64,000 nt of DNA from Stutzerimonas stutzeri (GTDB lineage: Bacteria > Pseudomonadota > Gammaproteobacteria > Pseudomonadales > Pseudomonadaceae): positions 1,178,001 to 1,242,000 of the forward strand of contig NZ_JAGQFP010000001.1 of NCBI RefSeq assembly GCF_019090095.1. The letters run 5' to 3'. The notes under the pieces were generated by a model. It was not told the origin of the DNA. It searched no databases and saw only the letters and a program-made list of their open reading frames with translations. The translations under genes were made by a program, and so were the position numbers. Numbering within the stretch: position 1 is the first letter of the stretch; every line of letters begins with the position of its first letter. Positions 1-8,229 of this stretch are shown here, piece after piece.

Positions 1-2
1 CC

Positions 3-1724
3 TACCTGGGCGAGAAGCTGACGCTGCGCGCCGGTGTCGCCGACACGTTCAGCCTCTATGACGAGGACGAGCACCTGCTGCTGAGCGGCAACAGCCACCA
101 GACGGTGCAACAGCAAGGCTTCACGATCCAGATCGCAGCGCTCAAGGCGCGTCCGGGCACCGAGTTCACGGTGGTGCGCAGTCGCCCGCAGACCACCGCG
201 CTGGATTATCAGAAGCGCCTGAAGGTGGGCGAAGCCGGCAAGGATTCCGGGATCATCTACCTCACCCTGGAAGACCCTGACGCCGACAAGGCCAATCGGG
301 TGCTCGATCAGATCAGCCGCCTGTATGTGCGCCAGAACATCGAGCGCAGCTCGGCCGAGGCGGCGCAACGCCTCGAGTTCCTGCGCTCGCAGGTGCCACT
401 GGTGCGCAAGCAGCTGGAGAAGGCCGAAGCGGCCCTCAACGACTATCAGACCAGCGCCCAGTCGGTGGACATCAGCATCGAAACCAAGGGCGTGCTCGAT
501 CAGATCGTCGCGCTGGAAGCACAGATCTCCGAGCACAACCTCAAGCGCACCGAATACAACCAGCTCTACACCCCCGAGCACCCCACCTACCAGACGCTGA
601 TGAAGAAGATCGGCCAGTTGGAAGCGCAAAAGGCCGCGCTGATGAGCAAGATCGACACCTTGCCCATGACCCAGCAGGAATTGTTGCGCCTGCACCGCGA
701 CATGCAGGTCACCACGCGCACCTATACCCTGCTGCTGGACAAGGCCCAGGAGCAGGACATCCTGCGCGCCGGCACCATCGGCAACGTGCGGATCATCGAC
801 AGCGCCTATGCCGTCGTGGAAAAGCCGGCCAAGCCGATCAAACCCCTGGTGGTGCTGGTCGCCATTTTCATCGGCCTGCTGGTCTCGGCCGTGGTCATCC
901 TGCTGAGGCAGGTGTTCTATCGGGGCATCGAGAATCCTGAAACCATCGAGCACCTCGGGGTGCCCGTGTACGCCGCACTGCCGTTTTCGGCAAAGCAGGA
1001 GCACCTCTATCGGCTGAGGAAAGTGCGCGACGGACGCAGCAAGCTGCTGGGCGCCGCCGACCCGGCCGACCTGGCGATCGAGTCGCTGCGCAGCCTGCGT
1101 ACCAGCCTGAAGTTCGCCATGCTCGAAGCGCGCAATCAGCTGCTGGTGATCACCAGCCCGACGCCCTCGGTGGGCAAGTCCTTTGTCTCCAGCAACCTGG
1201 CATCGGTCATTGCACAGGCAGGTCAGCGGGTGCTGCTGATCGACGCCGATATGCGTCGCGGTTATCTCGCCGGCATGTTCGGCATGGCTCCGCGCAGCGG
1301 CCTGTCGGATGCCCTGGCAGGCGGCCTGCGCCTCGCCGCGGTGGTCAACAAGACCGACCAGGCCAACCTGCATTTCATTGCCAGCGGCTGCTCGGCGCCC
1401 AACCCGTCCGAGCTGCTCATGCATGAGAACTTCGCGAAGCTGCTGAAAGAGGCGGAGCGCGAATATGACTTCGTCATCATCGATACGCCGCCGGTACTGG
1501 CGGTAACCGATGCCGTTCTGGTCGCCCAACTGGCGGGCACCTGCCTGCTGGTGGCGCGCTACGGATTGAGTACCGCCGGCCAGATCGAGGCCTCCAAGCG
1601 GCGCCTGGCGCAGAACGGCGTGCTGCTCAAGGGCGCCATCCTCAACGGCGTCAGACGTCGGGCCTCGAGCACCGCCTATGAGACAGGCGCCTACGGTTAC
1701 TACAGCTATTCTCAAAAAGCCTGA
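3..1724 (+). CDS. Polysaccharide co-polymerase / tyrosine autokinase (Wzc type), 5' partial
   Basis: This is a bacterial tyrosine kinase fused to a chain-length (Wzz-like) domain, located in the inner membrane, that controls polymerisation and export of exopolysaccharide. The reading frame is open from base 3, so the start and first membrane segment lie to the left of the window. What is visible is a coiled-coil-rich periplasmic part, a GNVR motif just before a second membrane segment (LVVLVAIFIGLLVSAVVIL), then the cytoplasmic kinase. The kinase has a Walker A variant (PTPSVGKS) and a Walker A' strand (LLIDADMRRG). The C-terminus is a tyrosine cluster (five Tyr within the last 16 residues), the usual autophosphorylation tail. 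It heads a run of co-oriented polysaccharide genes. Confidence 0.93.
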   Translation, partial: YLGEKLTLRAGVADTFSLYDEDEHLLLSGNSHQTVQQQGFTIQIAALKARPGTEFTVVRSRPQTTALDYQKRLKVGEAGKDSGIIYLTLEDPDADKANRVLDQISRLYVRQNIERSSAEAAQRLEFLRSQVPLVRKQLEKAEAALNDYQTSAQSVDISIETKGVLDQIVALEAQISEHNLKRTEYNQLYTPEHPTYQTLMKKIGQLEAQKAALMSKIDTLPMTQQELLRLHRDMQVTTRTYTLLLDKAQEQDILRAGTIGNVRIIDSAYAVVEKPAKPIKPLVVLVAIFIGLLVSAVVILLRQVFYRGIENPETIEHLGVPVYAALPFSAKQEHLYRLRKVRDGRSKLLGAADPADLAIESLRSLRTSLKFAMLEARNQLLVITSPTPSVGKSFVSSNLASVIAQAGQRVLLIDADMRRGYLAGMFGMAPRSGLSDALAGGLRLAAVVNKTDQANLHFIASGCSAPNPSELLMHENFAKLLKEAEREYDFVIIDTPPVLAVTDAVLVAQLAGTCLLVARYGLSTAGQIEASKRRLAQNGVLLKGAILNGVRRRASSTAYETGAYGYYSYSQKA

Positions 1725-1743
1725 CACATGCGAGGGAAACGCC

Positions 1744-2484
1744 GTGGTCAGAACCGTATCGATGATGCAGCCCTATCTGTTCCCTTACCTGGGTTATTTC
1801 CAGCTGATCGCCCATAGCGATGCCTTCGTGCTGGGCGACGACCTGCAATACACCAAAGCATCCTGGATCAACCGCAACCGCGTGCTGGTGAACGGCGAGG
1901 CCAAGCTGATGACCTTTCCGCTGCGCAAGGGCGGACGCGTCGATGCCATCAACCAGCGCTGGCTGAGCGATGACTTTCCCATGGAAGCGCAAAGGCTGCT
2001 GAAAATGCTCAAGCTCGCCTATGCCCGCGCGCCGTACCAGGAACCGGTGCTGGCCCTGATCGCGGACATCCTGCAGCAGCCGGAACGCAACCTGGCCCGC
2101 TTCACCGCGTACTCGATCCGCCGCCTGTGCGCTTATCTGGACATAACGACGCCGATCCGCATGGGCTCGGAACTGGGCCTGCCCGCGCAAATGGACAAGC
2201 AGGAGCGCGTGATCACCATCGCCAAGCTGCTGAACGCGCAGCGCTACATCAACCCCATCGGCGGCGTGTCGCTGTACTGCCCCACGCTCTTCAGATCGCA
2301 CGGCCTTTCGCTGCGATTTCTGCGAATGGACGACCTGAGCTACCCGCAGTTCAAGCAGCCATTCGTGCCAGCCCTGTCAGTGATCGACGTGCTGATGTTC
2401 AACAGCCAGCAGGACACCCGGGCCTTGCTCGAGCGCTTCACCCTCGTCGAAGGCATCGAACAGCACGCCGCGCAACCGGCTTGA
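1744..2484 (+). CDS. WbqC-like family protein
   Basis: A 246-residue protein of the WbqC-like family, recognised from the N-terminal signature MMQPYLFPYLGYFQLI. Members occur in O-antigen and capsule clusters and are thought to help make or transfer modified sugars, but the exact reaction is not known to me. The frame is open further upstream to 1678, but the GTG at 1744 follows GAGGGAAA at a good distance and places the signature at the N-terminus, so I chose it. It starts 19 nt after the tyrosine kinase stop and probably belongs to the same transcript. No signal peptide or membrane segment is visible, so it should be cytoplasmic. Confidence 0.85.
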   Translation: MVRTVSMMQPYLFPYLGYFQLIAHSDAFVLGDDLQYTKASWINRNRVLVNGEAKLMTFPLRKGGRVDAINQRWLSDDFPMEAQRLLKMLKLAYARAPYQEPVLALIADILQQPERNLARFTAYSIRRLCAYLDITTPIRMGSELGLPAQMDKQERVITIAKLLNAQRYINPIGGVSLYCPTLFRSHGLSLRFLRMDDLSYPQFKQPFVPALSVIDVLMFNSQQDTRALLERFTLVEGIEQHAAQPA

Positions 2485-2536
2485 ACGAACGACAAAACGG
2501 ACCTCCGCACCTACTCACCTATGGAAGGCAGTTCAC

Positions 2537-3067
2537 ATGGCAGCGCTCGACAGCGATCCACACTGGTACCTGATCCAGACCAAACCCCGACAGGAATCGC
2601 GCGCCGAAGAAAATCTCCGACGCCAGCACTTCGAGTGCTACCGGCCACACAAGCCGCGCCTGCCAGACGACGGAAAGCCCGGCGAACCGCTGTTCCCCGG
2701 CTATCTGTTCATCCGCCTCGATCGTCGGCTGGACAACTGGTACCCCATCCGCTCGACCCGTGGTGTCGCCCGCGTGGTGGCCTTCGGCGGCGAGCCCACA
2801 CCGGTTCGCGACGCCCTGATCGAAGAGCTACGCCAGCGGCTGGCAACGCCGGTCGAGCCGCCGCGCTTTCGCCCTGGCGAGCGCGTGCAACTGCGTGGCG
2901 GCACCTTCAATGAGCTCGAAGCGATCTTTGTCAGCGCGGACGGCGAGGAACGTTCGGTGATCCTGCTCACGCTGCTGCAGCGTGAGCAGAAGGTGCGTGT
3001 GCCCACACGCTACCTCACCGGCTGCGCTGCCCAACCCGGTCTGCCCGTCAGCTGCCGGACCGACTGA
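2537..3067 (+). CDS. rfaH: RfaH-like transcription antiterminator (NusG family)
   Basis: A 176-residue NusG-family protein closest to RfaH. The NGN domain begins WYLIQTKPRQESRAEENL and contains the FPGYLFIRL segment typical of RfaH and NusG. The C-terminal third carries a KOW-like segment around FRPGERVQLRGGTFNELEAIF. RfaH is recruited to RNA polymerase at an ops element and suppresses termination and polarity in long surface-polysaccharide operons. The ATG at 2537 follows a GGAAGG ribosome site. Being encoded inside the polysaccharide operon suggests a dedicated regulator for this cluster, as known for other operon-encoded NusG paralogues. I found no convincing ops sequence (GGCGGTAG followed by N-N-TG) upstream in the window, but the operon start lies outside it. 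Confidence 0.88.
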   Translation: MAALDSDPHWYLIQTKPRQESRAEENLRRQHFECYRPHKPRLPDDGKPGEPLFPGYLFIRLDRRLDNWYPIRSTRGVARVVAFGGEPTPVRDALIEELRQRLATPVEPPRFRPGERVQLRGGTFNELEAIFVSADGEERSVILLTLLQREQKVRVPTRYLTGCAAQPGLPVSCRTD

Positions 3068-3088
3068 CGTACCAGGGAGGGTTCGCTC

Positions 3089-4396
3089 ATGAAGATTCTG
3101 TTTCTGCACAGCCTTTACGCGCCTCATGTAGGAGGCGGCGCGGAAGTGGTGGTACGTCAGCTCGCCGAAGGCCTGCATGCCCGCGGCTGGGACCTCGCCG
3201 TGCTGGCTACCGGCCCCGAGCTGGGGTTGCACGAAGAACAACTGGGCGGCGTACGGATCTATCGCGCCGGGCTGCGCAACCTCTACTGGCACTTCACCCA
3301 GACCCGGCCGAACCCGCTGTTGCGCCTGGGCTGGCACTACCGCGACCGCTACAACCGCGGCATGCGCGAGTACGTACGCGAGGTGATCGCCCGCGAGCGA
3401 CCGGACGTGGTGGTCTGCCACAACCTCACCGGCTGGTCCGTATCGGCCTGGGACGAGATCACCGCGGCGGGCCTTCCGATCGTCCAGGTCGTGCATGACC
3501 TCTATCTGCTGTGCCCGAAGGACACCATGTTCAACAAAGGGCACAGTTGCGAACGCCAGTGCGGGCTGTGTTCGGCTTTTCGTCGAGGCCATGCGGCACG
3601 CTCGGCTCAGGTGGCGGCGGTGATCGGCGTCAGTCGCTTCATCCTCGATCGGGTGACGGCCTACGGTTATTTCAACCAGGCCAGCCGCCATGTGGTGCAC
3701 AACAGCGTCCCGTTGGCCGAAGGCTCGGTCGCGGCGCCGCGCCATCCTCACAGCGGCCTGCTCCGGTTCGGTTACATCGGCACGCTGTCGGCCAACAAGG
3801 GTTTGGGGTGGCTGATCGAGCAGTTTCAGGCCCTGTCGATCAACGCCACCCTGGAGATCGCCGGTCGCGGCAAGCTGGATTACGAGGCGCAGCTCAAGGC
3901 ATTGGCCGATCCGGCCAAGGTCCGTTTCGTCGGCTATCAGCACGCCGAGGCCTTCATGCGCAACATCGATGTGCTGGTGGTGCCCTCGATCTGGGCCGAG
4001 CCGTTCGGGCTGGTCGCGGTCGAGGCCTGCGCCCAGCATCTTCCGGTCATCGCGACCACCCGCGGCGGCCTGCCGGAGATCATCAGCGACAACCTCAACG
4101 GCCTGCTCTGCTCGCCTGACGATCCCGACTCGCTGGGCAGAGCAATGCTCAGGCTTTATCTGGACAGCGGCCTGCGCCAGCGCTTGTCGCAACAGGCGCG
4201 CCCCAGCGTCGCCGCCTTTTTGAACATGGAGCGAATGCTCGATCAGTACCAATCGATCCTGCATAGCGCGCTACACGGCCGGAGAGCCCACGATGACCCC
4301 GACTCCATTGAGCCTTTCACCGCCCAGACCGAGCCCGCTGACGATCGACAAGCCCACGCTGCTGGCGCTGATCGCCGCCTCCTTGCTGATCAGTGA
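3089..4396 (+). CDS. Glycosyltransferase family 4
   Basis: A 435-residue retaining glycosyltransferase of the GT-B fold that adds a sugar to the lipid-linked repeat unit on the cytoplasmic face. The N-terminal Rossmann half starts MKILFLHSLYAPHVGGGAE. The C-terminal half has GYIGTLSANKGLGWLIEQF and the nucleotide-sugar region SIWAEPFGLVAVEACA, with the E-x7-E pattern. A cysteine cluster (CERQCGLC, residues about 153-160) is common in one GT4 subgroup. A strong AGGGAGGG ribosome site precedes the ATG. The last 35 or so residues are read from DNA that encodes the start of the next gene in another frame (104-nt overlap). That tail has no family resemblance, so the ancestral stop was probably earlier, near 4280. 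Confidence 0.92.
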   Translation: MKILFLHSLYAPHVGGGAEVVVRQLAEGLHARGWDLAVLATGPELGLHEEQLGGVRIYRAGLRNLYWHFTQTRPNPLLRLGWHYRDRYNRGMREYVREVIARERPDVVVCHNLTGWSVSAWDEITAAGLPIVQVVHDLYLLCPKDTMFNKGHSCERQCGLCSAFRRGHAARSAQVAAVIGVSRFILDRVTAYGYFNQASRHVVHNSVPLAEGSVAAPRHPHSGLLRFGYIGTLSANKGLGWLIEQFQALSINATLEIAGRGKLDYEAQLKALADPAKVRFVGYQHAEAFMRNIDVLVVPSIWAEPFGLVAVEACAQHLPVIATTRGGLPEIISDNLNGLLCSPDDPDSLGRAMLRLYLDSGLRQRLSQQARPSVAAFLNMERMLDQYQSILHSALHGRRAHDDPDSIEPFTAQTEPADDRQAHAAGADRRLLADQ

Positions 4397-5621
4397 AACC
4401 TTCGCCGGGGCGCTGCGTTACTACCTCGATATCGCCGGCGTCTCCGCCCTGCTCTACCTGCCGAAGCTGGCGTGTCTCGCCGCCGTGGCGCTGGAATTGC
4501 CCCGCGCGCGGAGCGCCCCCGAGGTATGGCTGGTGCTGTTTGCGCTGCTGGTTTCGAGCCTGCTGGCGCTGCTGCATGGCGCCTCGCCGGGCAACGTCGG
4601 ATTCAGTCTGTTCATTTACCTGCCGCTGCTGTTCGGGCTGTTCTGCGGCCGCTACCTGGAGCGCAGGGCCAGCCTGCTGGGCTGGGTGATCGGGTTCTGT
4701 CTGATGGCCTCGCTGATCGGCATCGCCCTGGACATGTTCAGCAACGTACCGTGGAAGGGATACAGCTACATGATGGGCGACGTCGAGCTGACCGCGAACA
4801 AGTCCTGGGCCTTCGGCAGCACTGACCGGCTGGCCGGCTTTGCCCGGATGTCGACCAACCTGGCCGTGATGATCGCGCTGTACAGCCTGTTCCTGGCGGC
4901 GTTCCTGCGGTCACGTCTGTTGCGCCTGATGCTGTACCCGCTGGCATTCGGCGCGATCTTCCTGACCACCAACAAATCGACCGCGGCGGCATACCTGTTG
5001 ACCCTGGCGATGCTGTTTCTCGCCGGTTACCGCGTGCCCAGCGCCACGGCGTTCTTCGTCGCGGTGGTGACCGGCATGGCGCTGCCAATCGCCAGCCTGA
5101 TGCTGAACATTCCGCAGAGCGAGGCCTATAGCGCCAGCATGCTGGCCTCGTTCAACGACCGCCTGATCAACAGCTGGCCGAACTTCATCGATGTGATCGT
5201 CAACGAAGGTTGGGGCTGGTGGGGCGCCGGGTTCGGAGCGGTAGGCAGCAGCGCGGCGGCGTTTCCACTGGCCTGGCTGGAACTGCTGAGCATTGCCGAC
5301 AACACGGCGCTGTATCTGTGGGGCATGCTCGGCGCGTTCGGTGTGCTGCTGTATTTCCTGTTGTTCCCGCTGCTATTGCGTTTGCATGACCGCGGCCCCC
5401 GCATTCGTGACGCACTGCTGGGCATCGTCTTCTGCACCTGCCTGATCGGCTGGGCGACCGATGTGCTGGAGGTCACCACCGCTACCCTGTTTCTCGGCAT
5501 GGCCATCGCCCATGTTCTGACGCCGCAGCCGGTGCCTGCCCCGTACAAACGGTTCATTGCCGTGCGCCCACAGACAGGGCTTGAACCGCGGGTCTGGGAA
5601 CCGAGGGGCGAGCAGCCATGA
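4293..5621 (+). CDS. O-antigen ligase/polymerase-like membrane protein
   Basis: A 442-residue polytopic protein with about ten to twelve hydrophobic segments, resembling Wzy polymerases and O-antigen ligases. Such proteins join lipid-linked repeat units on the periplasmic face of the inner membrane. The long periplasmic loop expected in the family lies around residues 260-330, with W-rich sequence (NEGWGWWGAGFGAVG). The family is poorly conserved, so topology and context carry the call. The start at 4293 has GGAGAG upstream but lies 104 nt inside the preceding glycosyltransferase frame. The stop overlaps the next start by 4 nt (ATGA), which implies translational coupling to the glycosidase. 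Confidence 0.78.
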   Translation: MTPTPLSLSPPRPSPLTIDKPTLLALIAASLLISETFAGALRYYLDIAGVSALLYLPKLACLAAVALELPRARSAPEVWLVLFALLVSSLLALLHGASPGNVGFSLFIYLPLLFGLFCGRYLERRASLLGWVIGFCLMASLIGIALDMFSNVPWKGYSYMMGDVELTANKSWAFGSTDRLAGFARMSTNLAVMIALYSLFLAAFLRSRLLRLMLYPLAFGAIFLTTNKSTAAAYLLTLAMLFLAGYRVPSATAFFVAVVTGMALPIASLMLNIPQSEAYSASMLASFNDRLINSWPNFIDVIVNEGWGWWGAGFGAVGSSAAAFPLAWLELLSIADNTALYLWGMLGAFGVLLYFLLFPLLLRLHDRGPRIRDALLGIVFCTCLIGWATDVLEVTTATLFLGMAIAHVLTPQPVPAPYKRFIAVRPQTGLEPRVWEPRGEQP

Positions 5622-6943
5622 GCCTACGCCGCCTTACCTGCCGCCTGGCGTTTGCGGCAAGCCTGTCTGCCCTGGCTATCGCGGTACCGGCACAACAAGC
5701 GGAAGATCCCTTCATCGTCGGCGTTTGCTCGCACGACCTGCATCTGCGAAACACCCGGAGCGAGGGGCTCCAGCTGCTGCACGACGCGGGTATCGCATCG
5801 GTCAGGACCGACGCTCACTGGGCCTTTGTGGAGCGAAAGCGCGACCGCCTCGAAGTGGAGCCGCACTGGCAAGCCTATCTGGCCGGCAACGAAGCCCAGG
5901 GGATCGACAACCTGTTCATTCTTGGCTACGGCAATTCTTTCCATGGCGCCGGGGAGAAGCCGCGCAGCGAGCCGGTTCGCAGCGCCTTCAATCGCTATGT
6001 CGCCTTCGTTGCCGAACAGTTCAGGGGCCGGATCAAGCACTACGAAGTCTGGAACGAATGGGACGCGGAGAACCCCACCGATTCGCAGTTCACCCAGGAC
6101 TACGCGCGGCTGATCGCCGATGCCGCCGGCATCATTCGCCAGCACGATCCAAACGCCAAGGTGCTGGCCGGCGCGGTGACCACCGAAGGCATCGAGTCGG
6201 GCTTCGCCACCCGGCTGATCGAAGCCGGCGTGATGCAATCGATCGATGGCCTTTCGTTACATCCCTATGTCCACTGCCGCGGACGCGGGAAAAACACACC
6301 GGAGGCGTGGATCGAATGGCTCGCCGATGTCGATCTGGAACTGTCCAGCGCGGCCGGCCAGCCGGTGCCGCTGTATCTGACGGAAATGAGCTGGCCGGCC
6401 TACCAGGGATCCTGCGGAATCGACGAGCACCTGCAAGCGGCCTATCTGGTGCGCAGCTTCTTTCTCGCCAGAACCTTGCCCAACGTGCGGGGCTACTGGT
6501 GGTACGACTGGCGCAACGACGGCACCAACGTACGCGAGCGCGAGCACAACTTCGGCCTGCTGCGACAAGACTACGCCCTCAAGCCGGCCTATCGGGCGCT
6601 CAAGGCGATCAGCCCGATCATCCGTGACTACCGCTTCCTGGGTCACGCCGACGGCTCGAAGAAAGGCGCCGTGCTGTTGCGTTTCGGCAACGCGGACGAG
6701 CAGCTGCTGGTGGCCTGGAGCCCGGAGCAGACACGCACGCTTACGATCGAGTCGACCGGCAAGGCGAGCGGCCACCTGGCGCTGATCGATACCGAGCATC
6801 CCGAGGATGGCCGAGTCGCCAGCGACGCGACCTGGCGATGCCCCGACCGCGCAGATCGCTGCACCGCGGAGGTCGAGCTCGACGGCTTTCCGAAGATCAT
6901 CAGCCTCGGCAACGCGCCGGGGCCGGGCTCCAGCGCCCACTGA
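5618..6943 (+). CDS. Secreted PslG-like glycoside hydrolase (GH39-type TIM barrel)
   Basis: A 441-residue protein with an N-terminal signal peptide (about residues 1-26, ending AVPAQQA), hence periplasmic or secreted. It resembles the GH39/cellulase-like glycosidases found in exopolysaccharide clusters, such as PslG of the Psl system. The acid/base candidate is Glu147 in YEVWNEWD and the nucleophile candidate is Glu256 in LYLTEMSW, the expected pair of a clan GH-A retaining enzyme. A WWYDWRNDG segment lies near the end of the barrel, followed by a small beta domain. It starts on the ATGA overlap with the polymerase-like gene, so it is likely translated with it. Its role is probably to trim or release the polymer made by this cluster. 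Confidence 0.85.
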   Translation: MSLRRLTCRLAFAASLSALAIAVPAQQAEDPFIVGVCSHDLHLRNTRSEGLQLLHDAGIASVRTDAHWAFVERKRDRLEVEPHWQAYLAGNEAQGIDNLFILGYGNSFHGAGEKPRSEPVRSAFNRYVAFVAEQFRGRIKHYEVWNEWDAENPTDSQFTQDYARLIADAAGIIRQHDPNAKVLAGAVTTEGIESGFATRLIEAGVMQSIDGLSLHPYVHCRGRGKNTPEAWIEWLADVDLELSSAAGQPVPLYLTEMSWPAYQGSCGIDEHLQAAYLVRSFFLARTLPNVRGYWWYDWRNDGTNVREREHNFGLLRQDYALKPAYRALKAISPIIRDYRFLGHADGSKKGAVLLRFGNADEQLLVAWSPEQTRTLTIESTGKASGHLALIDTEHPEDGRVASDATWRCPDRADRCTAEVELDGFPKIISLGNAPGPGSSAH

Positions 6944-6988
6944 TGCCAAGGGTTCACGAAGGGCTTTTTTGAAAAGAGGAATTTCAAA

Positions 6989-8107
6989 ATGATTGTCATC
7001 AACGCGCGCTTTCTGACCCAGGAAATACGAGGCGTGCAGCGCTTCGCGGAGCAGATCAGCCTGCAACTGAACGGCCTGCGCGACGATCTGGTGTTCGTCG
7101 CGCCGGACGACATCCGCCTGCATGAAAGCGCCGAACTGCTCCAGGTTCGCCGCATCGGCCGCCACCGGGGCCAGCTCTGGGAGCAACTCGACCTGCCGCT
7201 GTGGCTGCTGCGCAACGGCAGCCCGCCGCTGGTCTCGCTGTGCAACACCGCGCCGCTGGCTTACGGCAACCAGATCGCGGCTCACCACGACATTACCTAC
7301 GTGCGGCATCCGGAAGCCTATTCACGCGCGTTCAGGGCGACCTATCGCAACCTGACCCCGCTGTTACTCAAACGAATCAAGGCGCTGATTACCGTGAGCG
7401 AATTTTCCCGGCAGGAAATTGCACGCTTCTATGGCTACCCGGCACGCCACATCTGGGTGGTACCCAACGCCGTGGACGCCCGCTTCCAACCCTTCTGCGC
7501 CGAGCAATGCCCGAGCAGCTCGACGCCCTACCTGCTGGCGGTGTCATCGCACAGCGCGCACAAGAACTTCGCCAGGATGGTGGCGGCCTTCCTCAAGCTC
7601 GAAGGCTTCGATGACGTCGAGCTGCGCATCATCGGCGATTCGAACCGGGTCTTCTCCGGCAGCCTGCACGACATCGCCGGCAGCCGTCGCATTCGCATGC
7701 TCGGCCGGCTGACCGATCAAGAGCTGGTGGAGGCGTATCAGGGCGCCACGGCGTTCGTGTTCCCCTCGCTGTACGAAGGGTTCGGCATCCCCCCGCTCGA
7801 GGCGCAGGCCTGTGGCTGCCCGGTCATCGCCGCGCGGGCAGCGTCCATCCCGGAAGTGCTGGGCGACAGCGCGCTGTACTTCGACCCGCTGAAGGTCAAG
7901 GACATTGCCGACTGCATGCAGCGCGTCCTGCGCGACGAGGCCCTGCGTCAGGACCTGCGCCGGCGCGGCAAGGCGAACGTGGCGCGGTATTGCTGGAATT
8001 CGTCGGCGCGGCAGGTCTCCCGTCTGATCGATCAGGCCTTCACCGGGGTGCGCAAAGGCGGCAAAGCGGGCTTGCAGCAGCTGCCGCTCGGCCAGCCCAA
8101 ACACTAG
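6989..8107 (+). CDS. Glycosyltransferase family 4 (GT-B)
   Basis: A 372-residue glycosyltransferase beginning MIVINARFLTQEIRGVQRFA, a start typical of GT4 enzymes that recognise mannose-type acceptors in exopolysaccharide clusters. The C-terminal half contains the donor-binding signature SLYEGFGIPPLEAQACGCP with the E-x7-E spacing. The ATG follows AAGAGGAA at a good distance. It sits 45 nt after the glycosidase stop in the same orientation. Donor and linkage cannot be read from sequence. It is unlikely to be anything other than a sugar transferase, because both the N-terminal and C-terminal GT4 hallmarks are intact. Confidence 0.9.
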   Translation: MIVINARFLTQEIRGVQRFAEQISLQLNGLRDDLVFVAPDDIRLHESAELLQVRRIGRHRGQLWEQLDLPLWLLRNGSPPLVSLCNTAPLAYGNQIAAHHDITYVRHPEAYSRAFRATYRNLTPLLLKRIKALITVSEFSRQEIARFYGYPARHIWVVPNAVDARFQPFCAEQCPSSSTPYLLAVSSHSAHKNFARMVAAFLKLEGFDDVELRIIGDSNRVFSGSLHDIAGSRRIRMLGRLTDQELVEAYQGATAFVFPSLYEGFGIPPLEAQACGCPVIAARAASIPEVLGDSALYFDPLKVKDIADCMQRVLRDEALRQDLRRRGKANVARYCWNSSARQVSRLIDQAFTGVRKGGKAGLQQLPLGQPKH

Positions 8108-8172
8108 CTGCCACGTATCGCGCACTGCCCAGCACGGCCACGCCGGCATCCGCCAGCGCGGCCTGAGATTCC

Positions 8173-8196
8173 CGGTTGCCGAGTCCTCGGCAACCG
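8173..8196. promoter_or_regulatory. Perfect intercistronic palindrome (11-bp stem)
   Basis: The arms CGGTTGCCGAG (8173-8183) and CTCGGCAACCG (8186-8196) are exact inverse complements separated only by TC. The hairpin ends 33 nt before the ATG of the next glycosyltransferase, in a 122-nt gap. No run of T follows, so it is not a standard intrinsic terminator. It may instead be an RNA stability, pausing or processing element in the long polysaccharide transcript. Confidence 0.6.
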
Positions 8197-8229
8197 CCTC
8201 GCTGCCCCTCTCTATCGAAAGGTTATCCT

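Noticed and set aside
2828..4264. A 478-codon gene on the - strand
   Set aside because: It is opposite a clear GT4 glycosyltransferase and shows no domain; it is an antisense shadow of GC-rich coding sequence.
5557..6627. A 356-codon + strand frame overlapping the glycosidase
   Set aside because: The glycosidase frame has a signal peptide, both catalytic Glu motifs and an ATGA start. The other frame is Arg-rich without a domain.
8173..8196. Intrinsic terminator between glycosyltransferase genes
   Set aside because: The stem is perfect but no T-run follows, and the next gene is clearly part of the same cluster.
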